Assembly (NCBI GenBank): GCA_024998595.1
Contig: JACOEK010000002.1
Coordinates: 248,001-312,000 of the forward strand
Source of the DNA: Nitrospira sp.
GTDB taxonomy: Bacteria > Nitrospirota > Nitrospiria > Nitrospirales > Nitrospiraceae
DNA: 64,000 bases
Direction: 5' to 3'
Positions 42,548-50,176 of the stretch are shown here, one piece after another (within the stretch, counting starts at the first letter, position 1; the number at the start of each line of letters is the position of its first letter). The position numbers and the translations under genes were made by a program. The notes beneath the pieces are model-generated. The model was not told the DNA's origin. It saw only the letters and a list, made by a program, of their open reading frames with translations, and did not search any database.

Positions 42548-43480
42548 TCAATGATCTGCATTCCTCAGTATGCTCCTATCAACGGACGAAAGCTGACGAC
42601 CACTCTCGCCCGATGTTGCGCAACGAAACCCTGTGAGATAACTCCAGTGATCCAGCCCCCCGGCATTACGGCCGGCCGAACGGGCCACCTCGGGATCTTC
42701 ATTCCATGATCCTCCGCGAAACACTTTGTCCTGCCCTGATGCCGGTCCTTGGGGATTGCGGTTCTCCTGGCGCCGGTAATACTCCGGATCAAACCAGTCT
42801 GAAACCCATTCGCTCACGTTGCCGGCCAATTGATGCACGCCGTAGGGGCTCACGCCATTGTCGTAGCGATCGACGTTGGCCAGCGGCGGATACTTCGCTC
42901 CGCGCTTCGACCCCGAATGGGCGATGTTGCTCTTGATCCAGCCGGCGGGCTCATTCCCCCAGGGAAACATCCGTCCGTCCTCACCACGCGCCGCCTTTTC
43001 CCACTCAGCTTCGGTCGGCAAACGTGCCCCGCGCCACCGGCAGTAGGCATCGGCCTCCCGCCAGGACACACCGATAACCGGGTGTTTGGCCATCTTGTCC
43101 GGGAACGGCTGGGCTCGCCAGTAGTGGGGCCATGCCGCGCCGGTCGCCAGCACGAAGCGCAGATAGTTCACGTTGCTGACCTCGTACCGGTCGATGCTGA
43201 ACGCATCCACATAGACCTGGTGTTGTGGCAGCTCCTGCGGCCCCGCGGCGCGATCAAACTTCGGGTCGCTGCCCATCAGGAACGGGCCCGCCGGTACCTG
43301 AGCCATCCCGTCCGGCACCTCGATCAACGCCAGCCGCTCCACATCATCCAACGGGGCCCAGAGCGGCGGCGGCTTCGGCAACTCATGATCGGCATGGGCC
43401 CAGTCGGCCAATGCCAACCAGGCCGTTACACTCATGATCGTCGCGAATGCGATTGTGCTGATCGTGTGATGTCTGCCCAT
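42548..43480 (-). CDS. SUMF1-like protein, second paralogue, exported
   Basis: The 310-aa product starts at the ATG at 43480; a TTG lies one codon before. A signal peptide ends at AHA near 30. It shares the fold and motifs of its neighbour (PAGPFLMGSDPK, AYCRWRGARLPTEAEW, GNVSEWVSDWFD, RGGSWNED, TGFRCA) and also lacks the FGE catalytic cysteines. The two copies likely arose by tandem duplication. It lies 34 bases downstream of the cupredoxin-type gene, in one operon with it. Confidence 0.88.
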   Translation of the reverse strand: MGRHHTISTIAFATIMSVTAWLALADWAHADHELPKPPPLWAPLDDVERLALIEVPDGMAQVPAGPFLMGSDPKFDRAAGPQELPQHQVYVDAFSIDRYEVSNVNYLRFVLATGAAWPHYWRAQPFPDKMAKHPVIGVSWREADAYCRWRGARLPTEAEWEKAARGEDGRMFPWGNEPAGWIKSNIAHSGSKRGAKYPPLANVDRYDNGVSPYGVHQLAGNVSEWVSDWFDPEYYRRQENRNPQGPASGQDKVFRGGSWNEDPEVARSAGRNAGGLDHWSYLTGFRCATSGESGRQLSSVDRSILRNADH

Positions 43481-43514
43481 CAAGCGTCACTCGTTATCCG
43501 CCGACCGGCATCGG

Positions 43515-44504
43515 TCAGTGCCCCTGCTTTTGGAGCAACGGATCGATTTCCTTTTTCGTTTCCTCGGTCACGTTGTACCGGGTATAGGCGTGGTCCAGAA
43601 CTTCGTTCGCATAGAGACGCCCCGTCGGAGCCGGAACCCCAATGGTGGTGTCCACCGTCCCCTTCGGCCCAATGGTGACGGTCTGTTCCGTCGCTGTCCT
43701 GATATAGGGATGCCAGATGACCAACTTATAGGTTCCCGGCGGCACATCGGTCATGGTAAATCGGCCCTGTTCATCGGTCTTCGCAAAATACGGATTGGTA
43801 ATGGCCACGCCCCAGCTCTCCATGTAGGCGTGAAAACCGCATTGCATCACAAAGATCCGGCGGCCTTTGCTCAATTTCACCAGCTCTTTCATCGGTGGAC
43901 CGGCCATGTGCTTGTGATACATCCCGGCTTCACTGCGATCCTTAAAATTACGCGGATGCTGCGGGTTCATCGGCAGCGGCACGTTGAACAAGACTCTCGC
44001 GCCCAAATTCGACGTTTCATATGCCTGAATATCGTGCATCACGGGGTCCATGTTGACGACCGTCACCGATTGATCGTCGCGCACGACGGTCGTAAAGGGC
44101 AGGAACAGGCAATCTTTGGCCTCAATTTGCGGGACTTCTTTCTCCGCGAACGGCTTGCCCTTCTCGATCCCCTCGAGATAGACCACCACCTCCCGGAATT
44201 CGCCTCCCGATCCGACGTTGAACGGTTGCAGAATCCGCCAGCCTTCTCCATCGGAAATCCGCCCGCAATAAAACGGATCCGGCAGCGTGGTGAGGTTGTA
44301 GCCTTTCGGCTTCGGCACCACCCCTTCCAACTTCACGACCCCCGTCAGTGTGCCTCCATCCGACACGGTCATTTCTTCATAAGCTGAGGCGGAACCGCTC
44401 GCGAAAGACGATGCGAGGGCCACCGTAGCCAATCCGATAATCCATGCGAAAGCGCCTGTCTTCTTCGTCTGCTGTTCATGCTGATGTGTGGTACCCAGTG
44501 TCAC
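43515..44504 (-). CDS. Cupredoxin-like protein with carboxypeptidase-regulatory-like domain
   Basis: The 329-aa product begins at a GTG at 44504 with GGAGG six bases upstream. A signal peptide ends near residue 41. The central region has the type 1 copper ligand pattern: H157 in VMHDIQAY, then C222, H225 and M228 in MQCGFHAYMESW. A carboxypeptidase-regulatory-like beta-sandwich follows (TDEQGRFTMTDVPPGTYKLVIW, in two parts). The protein is probably a periplasmic blue-copper electron carrier or copper chaperone serving the large oxidase encoded upstream. A strongly palindromic leader precedes the gene. Confidence 0.85.
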   Translation of the reverse strand: MTLGTTHQHEQQTKKTGAFAWIIGLATVALASSFASGSASAYEEMTVSDGGTLTGVVKLEGVVPKPKGYNLTTLPDPFYCGRISDGEGWRILQPFNVGSGGEFREVVVYLEGIEKGKPFAEKEVPQIEAKDCLFLPFTTVVRDDQSVTVVNMDPVMHDIQAYETSNLGARVLFNVPLPMNPQHPRNFKDRSEAGMYHKHMAGPPMKELVKLSKGRRIFVMQCGFHAYMESWGVAITNPYFAKTDEQGRFTMTDVPPGTYKLVIWHPYIRTATEQTVTIGPKGTVDTTIGVPAPTGRLYANEVLDHAYTRYNVTEETKKEIDPLLQKQGH

Positions 44505-44520
44505 TTCCGGCCTCCTCTGT

Positions 44521-44569
44521 GATGGGTTCACGTGATCGACAGTATCCTCGATCATACTGGGAACCCATC
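44521..44569 (-). promoter_or_regulatory. Palindromic leader with two mutually exclusive inner helices
   Basis: GATGGGTTC (44521) and GAACCCATC (44561) form an outer 9-bp stem. Inside, CAGTAT/ATACTG (6 bp) and TGATCGA/TCGATCA (7 bp) share bases and cannot form together. The element ends about 17 bases before the GTG start of the cupredoxin gene, next to its ribosome site. It could act as an RNA switch or as a DNA operator. Confidence 0.55.
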
Positions 44570-44600
44570 GCCTATGTCCTCTCTTGAGACTCAAAACACA

Positions 44601-44637
44601 GATGGGGGAGCTGCGTGGTACAGGCAGCTCCCCCATC
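44601..44637 (-). terminator. Strong rho-independent terminator of the multicopper oxidase gene
   Basis: GATGGGGGAGCTGC and GCAGCTCCCCCATC pair perfectly over 14 bp around a 9-base loop; on the minus strand TGTGTTTTG follows. It lies 26 bases after the oxidase stop and separates it from the cupredoxin gene. Confidence 0.9.
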
Positions 44638-44662
44638 CGCGGTTACGCCATGACTGACCCGC

Positions 44663-47600
44663 TTACTTCATGGCAGTCGGAATCGCCTGCGGCTCGGGCA
44701 GCACTTCAGCTTGACGTGCACCCGCTCCACTTGCGCTGAGAGGCTGAATCCGCGAATCGCCTGTCGGCAACACGCGCAGATAGCCCCACTGTCCGGACTG
44801 CGTGTAGGGCAGCCGTGCATTCGACCACACGAAGTCACCCACCTGACGATACGGTCCGCCCGCACCGCCACGGATGAAGACATCGAGGATCTCAGACCCG
44901 GCATACTCCACCACGCTGATCATGTCGGCACCCGCCATGTACGGCTCGATCGGCCACTCGTGGCCCTCGACGCTGAACATGCCGTTCTGCTCGCTGTTCG
45001 CTCCGATCACATGGATACGGAGCGCATCACCCGCGTGCGCCTCGATCAAAGGCGTGACGGGATCTTCGGGCTTATCAACCGCGCAAGGCTGGAAGATTTT
45101 GCCCAAGGAGCACCCTTGTTCTTCGCGGAACTTGTACGGTTCAGCGCGGTAGTTCACCGACGTCAAACCGGCCACGTTCTGCACATAGGGCATGAAGGCG
45201 GTTCCGATGATGTTGTCCTCATCTTGGAAGAAGAGGGCCACGTCACGGTAGTTCCGCTTGCCGACGTTTTCAGGAAGGCTGGCATCGACGATGACGTCGG
45301 CCCGCCACACGTTCTTCTGCGACACATCGGCACCGGTGACTGGATCACGATACTGCGATCCCTTCGGACCGATGACGATCGCGCCGTACAATCCGTTACG
45401 CGGATTGACGACGATGTTGCCACCGTCCCACACCAACGACGTCGTTTCCTTGTTGGAAGGATGCGCGTAATAGGTGTAGGTGCGGCTCTCGCCCGGAGCC
45501 ACAGTCTGATCGCCGGCATTGTTGCCGACATTCAAGCCCTGGCTGTCTTTCGGATCGAAGGCCAGGCCCGGCGCAAAGAACGACGCCCGGCTCGCCTTCA
45601 TCTTGTTCTTCAGATTCACCTTGATGCAGTCACCAAGGTTGACGCGCAGGGTCAACGGGTTCGGGGTCACTCCGCTGGCCACTGTCGTCGCTTCCTCTTC
45701 CAGCGCGAAGATCTTGCCTTCCGGCATGGTCATTTCGATCTTCCGCTCGAAGTCCACCTCGATCGCATCCGGGGCCTTCGGATTGAGCTTCATCGGGCGA
45801 TCCAACGCCACGACGTTGAAGCTCTTCACCGGGGCATCCGACGGACACACGGAATTCGGAGTCGCTGGAATCCCGAGAGGATTGGTTCCCCGGGGCAGCG
45901 GCTTCAAGTCCGCGGTTTCCTTATCGAGCACGCGGATGATGCCCCATCCACCTTCGGCGAAGTGCGACGTTCTGCCGTTGAAGTGGATGTAGTCACCCGG
46001 CATACCCTGGAATCCACCCGCCTTGGTCACGAGGTCGTACCGCTCGGCGATCCCGACGTGAATCGAGTTCTTCCGATTGGCATCCGGTGCATACCGCTCC
46101 GTAAGGAAGGTATGTCCGGCGATCGTCCAGACGTGGGATTCGTTCATCAGCTGGTGCAACAGGCGGAACACCATGGTGTCGCCCGTGTACGCCCGCAGAA
46201 GCGGCGTGCCCGGATCACCATGGATCGCGCTGCTGAACAGCTTGGAGGTATCAGGATTGTTCGACAAGCGTTGTGCAAACGGAGCCGCGCGGAAGTTGAA
46301 ACCGCTGCCGGTCGTGTGCGTCCCGCCGTTGATGTACTTGTTCGGCGCATTCAGGATCTTGTCCGGCATCTGGAACGACACCGTTTTTCCTGCTTCCAAC
46401 GCCACTTCGATCGGCTGTCCGGGAGGATTGCCGGCTTCGATGACGTTGACGGTGTGCGGGACCGTGTCGTGGATGGAGACCATCAACTCACGGAAGCTGC
46501 CGCTGACACCGGCACCGATCGGCTCGTTGCTGTGAATGTCCGCGATCGGACCGCTATACACCAACTTGCCGTTCTTCGGATCATGATAGGTGGATCCGTA
46601 TGGCTCCACGATCGTCACGCCGAACCCGCCATGGGGCCAGGTCGTCGCGCCGAACGCGTGGTCATGCCAGAACACCGTTCCCATATCCACGTCCACCCAC
46701 CACCGATAGCGCACAAACTCCGGCGACACGAGATCGCCCGCCGGGTGATGGTGCTTCAGCGGCTTGAAGAACGTGACCACATCGCCCTTGATGTCCTTGA
46801 CCCGGGCAACTTCCTGACAGCTCTTATCCCGCGGCAATGAGGCCGCCGGATCGTTGCCCTTCTCCAAACAATCCATGCCGACCATCAACTCGGTGTTGAC
46901 GTGGAACGGCGTGGCGCCGGGCGCCATCTGGATCTTAATGGAGGTGGCACCGGCTTTCGCCTCGCCCGTGAGCTTCGCAACCATCGGAGCCGGCAAACCA
47001 TGCTTGGTCTTCTTCCCCCACATGGTGAACGGCCGGACCGACATTTCGTATTCCATCCCGGAGATCACACCGTCTGAATTCCCGGTGTCGAACTGGAAGA
47101 AGTGGGGATGGATGTTGATCTTGGACGACTGGAAGTTCGTGTAATCGTCGTCGTCCCATTCGCTGGTCAACAACAAGTCCACGCAGTCATACACGTTGGC
47201 GCGGATGACGGCGGGCAGTTTCAGATCGTCATTGGCTCTGGTCAAACGCTCTTCTTCGTGAAGGACGTAGATCAGGCCGTCCTTGTCCACCATGGCCGGC
47301 TCTTTCCCCTGCTTCTTGGCAAGGGTGATCGGCATGCGGACAAAGTGGATGTTGTAATGCTTCCGATTGGCGTTGTCAGGGCACAGGCTCCAACGGCCCT
47401 GTTCGCCCGGCATCGCCGGCTCGGAGGTCCGCTCACCGTTTGCATCCTGGTGAATCGGCTCCAACCATGGCGCACCGCTGTGGTTCGCCGAGAACGGCAC
47501 GCGCTTGCCGAAGTGCGGCTTGAACAGTGGCCAGGCCATTTTCCCTGTCGTCGGATCGAACAGGATCGCCGGCCTGGTGCTGTCATCCCACTTCGCCGCC

Positions 47601-49600
47601 CACTGATACTTTGGATTCGGAGCAGTGCTCTCCCGCTCGCCGCGAGCGATGTTGCCGTCCCACTTCCAGTCCCACACCGTCGAATCGTAGGCCATGATCT
47701 GGCCCTTCTCATCGTTCGTGTGGCCCGGTTGACCCTGGGCTGGCACAAACATCTCGACCCAATCCTTGATGTTCACGATCACAGGATCCGACTTCCAGTT
47801 CGTCTTCTGGCTCTTGTCGACGATCTTGAACGTCTTACCAAACCAATCGACCGTGCTGCCGATCAGCTTATCGGACGAGACGCCCTGCTTCATGCGGCCC
47901 AAGCGATCGGGCAATTCGCGCATATCCGGCATCGTGTCGGTGTGCGCATTGCCGACCTGCAGGGTGTTGTAGAACCGGCCATACCCCCACATGCCCGCCA
48001 CATAGTGGTGCGCGACGTGGCAGTGATAGAGGAACTCGCCGGCTAGGTGCTGACAGCCACCGCCGCCGCATTCCGGCTCCAGATCAAGCGCTTCGGACGG
48101 ACCTACGACTTCCACGTCCACCCGATCAGACTTCGTTCGGACGACCGGATACTTCACCGGACCATCCTGTCCCGCCGCCCAGAGGTTGTTCAGCTCGGTC
48201 CCCGGGCTCCGCTGCCAACGGATGGTTCCGCTGTGCGGATGGTGCGAGTGGAACACTTCCGATCCACCATGCACGAGACGCCACTTCACCGGATCGCCCA
48301 AATAACCGCGGGCCACCGTGGTGGGTGGGTCACCGAAGGTGTAGGCGCTGTAGGCCAGCGACTCATCTTCGAATCCGAAATATTCATGCTGCAAATGCAT
48401 CTGATCGATACCGAACGGTTCGCTGCGATAGTTGATCGCACGACCACCCGGACGATAGGCATCGGTCAGCGGATCGCGCTGCGGCAAGAAGTCACCCTTC
48501 TTGTTCAACGGACGGAACGCTTCGTCGCCAATCTCGTGATAGAACAACACGAACTCGCGGAAGTCCGGTCCGGACCCGTTATCGATCATGACCTGCCATC
48601 CGCTGTTCGTATCTGGCGCCGCGCCCGTGCCGAGCGGATCGAGGTACTTCGAGCCCTTCGGTTCGACGATGAAGGCGCCGAAGAGACCCAACACCGTCAA
48701 CTCGCGATCATGACTCCATGAATGGAACTGACGCACACCTTCTTGCATGTTCGGATGAATGTACCACTCGAACTCCTGCGCCTTTCCAGGCGACACCACC
48801 GTGTCCGGATTGGTCGTCGTGGCGGGCTTTCCAGTGGAACTCACGATCATGCTGGAGGCTTGGATGACCAAGCTGCCATCCTCACCCTCCATCTGATTGC
48901 GCAACGTCATTTTGACGCAATCGCCCTGATTGGCACGAAGCACCAGCGGCTGAATCGCATCGCCCTGGTTTCCGGTCGTCACCGCACCAGGATCGAATCC
49001 GTCCTTTTCGCGCGCTTCCTTGTTCTTGGTTTCCTCAGCGCGAACCTTGTCGATGTCCCCGGTATGGACGTACATATACCCGGGATAGAAGTCGAGCCAC
49101 CGGTTCAGGCTGATCTCGATGTTGATCATCGACACGTCGTACTTCTTCACCGGCGCATTGGCAGGACATTTCCCCCCTGACGTCATCACCGGTTCGCCCT
49201 TCGACGAATCGGACGCCAGCAGGAAGCTACTTCCGTCCTGGCCCATATACTGGTGCATCATCGACATTTCGTTGAATGCACCGGAGGTCTGCTGCGCCTT
49301 CGCATCCGTCTGCGCCTGCTGCTCCAACTTCTCCATCAGGCGGTGGTGCTGCATCTCCATCTTCTCTGCGTTCCCGGCACGACCCTCCATGGCGTTTTCC
49401 ACCACGGTCTGACCCTTCAGGGTCTGGGTCCAGCCCGGCATGGCGACAGGCGTCGCATGTCCATCATGCGACTGATCACCCGGACCAGCCGCAAATACCC
49501 ACGGCGCGGCGAGCAAACTGCCCGAGAGCAGCGCCGCCTGCAGGCTCAGCATCGCTTTGCGACTGATACGCCTGCGTTTTGACTGCACTGAAGACCTCAT
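44663..49600 (-). CDS. Giant triple-unit multicopper oxidase (six cupredoxin folds)
   Basis: The 1645-aa exported protein starts at the ATG at 49600, nine bases after AGGAGG. A signal peptide (1-38) is followed by a Met/His-rich helical segment (70-125: MEMQHH, MSMMHQYM). Three homologous units follow (about 145-550, 740-1225, 1251-1612). Unit 1 keeps HSHHPH (451-456) and a perfect HCHxxxHxxxxM (526-537); unit 2 keeps HPH (831-833) and WHDH (978-981); unit 3 keeps none. Together the four HxH pairs could form one trinuclear site plus a type 1 copper. Related large oxidases oxidise Mn(II) or Fe(II); the substrate here is unknown. Confidence 0.9.
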   Translation of the reverse strand: MRSSVQSKRRRISRKAMLSLQAALLSGSLLAAPWVFAAGPGDQSHDGHATPVAMPGWTQTLKGQTVVENAMEGRAGNAEKMEMQHHRLMEKLEQQAQTDAKAQQTSGAFNEMSMMHQYMGQDGSSFLLASDSSKGEPVMTSGGKCPANAPVKKYDVSMINIEISLNRWLDFYPGYMYVHTGDIDKVRAEETKNKEAREKDGFDPGAVTTGNQGDAIQPLVLRANQGDCVKMTLRNQMEGEDGSLVIQASSMIVSSTGKPATTTNPDTVVSPGKAQEFEWYIHPNMQEGVRQFHSWSHDRELTVLGLFGAFIVEPKGSKYLDPLGTGAAPDTNSGWQVMIDNGSGPDFREFVLFYHEIGDEAFRPLNKKGDFLPQRDPLTDAYRPGGRAINYRSEPFGIDQMHLQHEYFGFEDESLAYSAYTFGDPPTTVARGYLGDPVKWRLVHGGSEVFHSHHPHSGTIRWQRSPGTELNNLWAAGQDGPVKYPVVRTKSDRVDVEVVGPSEALDLEPECGGGGCQHLAGEFLYHCHVAHHYVAGMWGYGRFYNTLQVGNAHTDTMPDMRELPDRLGRMKQGVSSDKLIGSTVDWFGKTFKIVDKSQKTNWKSDPVIVNIKDWVEMFVPAQGQPGHTNDEKGQIMAYDSTVWDWKWDGNIARGERESTAPNPKYQWAAKWDDSTRPAILFDPTTGKMAWPLFKPHFGKRVPFSANHSGAPWLEPIHQDANGERTSEPAMPGEQGRWSLCPDNANRKHYNIHFVRMPITLAKKQGKEPAMVDKDGLIYVLHEEERLTRANDDLKLPAVIRANVYDCVDLLLTSEWDDDDYTNFQSSKINIHPHFFQFDTGNSDGVISGMEYEMSVRPFTMWGKKTKHGLPAPMVAKLTGEAKAGATSIKIQMAPGATPFHVNTELMVGMDCLEKGNDPAASLPRDKSCQEVARVKDIKGDVVTFFKPLKHHHPAGDLVSPEFVRYRWWVDVDMGTVFWHDHAFGATTWPHGGFGVTIVEPYGSTYHDPKNGKLVYSGPIADIHSNEPIGAGVSGSFRELMVSIHDTVPHTVNVIEAGNPPGQPIEVALEAGKTVSFQMPDKILNAPNKYINGGTHTTGSGFNFRAAPFAQRLSNNPDTSKLFSSAIHGDPGTPLLRAYTGDTMVFRLLHQLMNESHVWTIAGHTFLTERYAPDANRKNSIHVGIAERYDLVTKAGGFQGMPGDYIHFNGRTSHFAEGGWGIIRVLDKETADLKPLPRGTNPLGIPATPNSVCPSDAPVKSFNVVALDRPMKLNPKAPDAIEVDFERKIEMTMPEGKIFALEEEATTVASGVTPNPLTLRVNLGDCIKVNLKNKMKASRASFFAPGLAFDPKDSQGLNVGNNAGDQTVAPGESRTYTYYAHPSNKETTSLVWDGGNIVVNPRNGLYGAIVIGPKGSQYRDPVTGADVSQKNVWRADVIVDASLPENVGKRNYRDVALFFQDEDNIIGTAFMPYVQNVAGLTSVNYRAEPYKFREEQGCSLGKIFQPCAVDKPEDPVTPLIEAHAGDALRIHVIGANSEQNGMFSVEGHEWPIEPYMAGADMISVVEYAGSEILDVFIRGGAGGPYRQVGDFVWSNARLPYTQSGQWGYLRVLPTGDSRIQPLSASGAGARQAEVLPEPQAIPTAMK

Positions 49601-49665
49601 ATGTCGGCCTCCTCCTTGATAATCCCGCGCCCTTCCGCGGGAGTGGTTAAAAAACGTGGTCGTGT

Positions 49666-49823
49666 GACCGGCCTCCGTCAGGCAGGACCCCGGCTGCTCC
49701 GGCCTCTCCTTTCTCCCTCCACGAAATGCTCCCAAAGGGAAAAAGGGCTGGTGAAGGATGTCCTCAAAGTTCGAGGGAGCAGGTCATTCGGAGGCCGGTC
49801 CTAATCACCCGCACCTTCACCAG
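49666..49823 (-). ncRNA. Structured 5' leader RNA of the oxidase (candidate cis-regulatory RNA)
   Basis: The stretch contains perfect inverted repeats: GACCGGCCTCCG at 49666-49677 with 49789-49800 (12 bp), CTGGTGAAGG at 49748-49757 with 49814-49823 (10 bp), and CTCCCTC at 49713-49719 with 49773-49779 (7 bp). The second pair crosses the others, so a pseudoknot is possible. Alternative partners exist (CCGGCCTC at 49699; TGCTCCC at 49727). The predicted sigma-54 start near 49826 would begin the RNA right at the first repeat. No known riboswitch is recognised. Confidence 0.55.
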
Positions 49824-49837
49824 CACTGCCCAACATC

Positions 49838-49852
49838 GCAAGCGGTATGCCT
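49838..49852 (-). promoter_or_regulatory. Sigma-54 promoter of the multicopper oxidase gene
   Basis: Read on the minus strand, AGGCATACCGCTTGC has GG and GC exactly 10 bases apart and matches GGCAY-N5-TTGC. Transcription would start near 49826, giving a leader of about 225 bases. Two sigma-54 activator genes lie nearby. Confidence 0.65.
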
Positions 49853-50176
49853 CACTGGGGATATTCCTAGTACTGCCAAAATATCTAAAAGTTTCAGTTT
49901 GTTACAGCACGAAGTAGGAGAGTGGGAAGCGGCGTGAAACGCTACAGTTTTTCTACGCGATTAGACAGCTGACAACGATGCCGAGACACCACGTTAAAAT
50001 CCAACTACTTAGACTGTCCAATCTGCTGGACGCCTGAATCATCGATTTTGTGGCGATATGGGACAATGATCGCGCTGACAAGGCGCGAGTGAAGACGCAT
50101 TGGACTGATTCTGAAAGGAATTCGAGCGGTGCGGATCTGAGGAAGATAGCCTGAAGACGTGAGGATCTTCGTCTAG
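49853..50176. other. Upstream regulatory region of the oxidase gene
   Basis: No gene is seen in these 324 bases. A dyad GTCCA-ATCTGC-TGGAC at 50016-50031 lies about 165 bases upstream of the sigma-54 promoter, a normal place for an enhancer site. A further TGGAC half-site is at 50101. The dyad binding protein is not known; the adjacent enhancer-binding protein is the obvious candidate. Confidence 0.45.

Noticed and set aside
44711-46840. 709-codon open frame on the plus strand opposite the multicopper oxidase gene
   Set aside because: It is a codon-bias shadow of a real gene: it has no recognisable domain, is rich in Arg/His/Pro, and lies wholly antisense to clearly conserved cupredoxin sequence.
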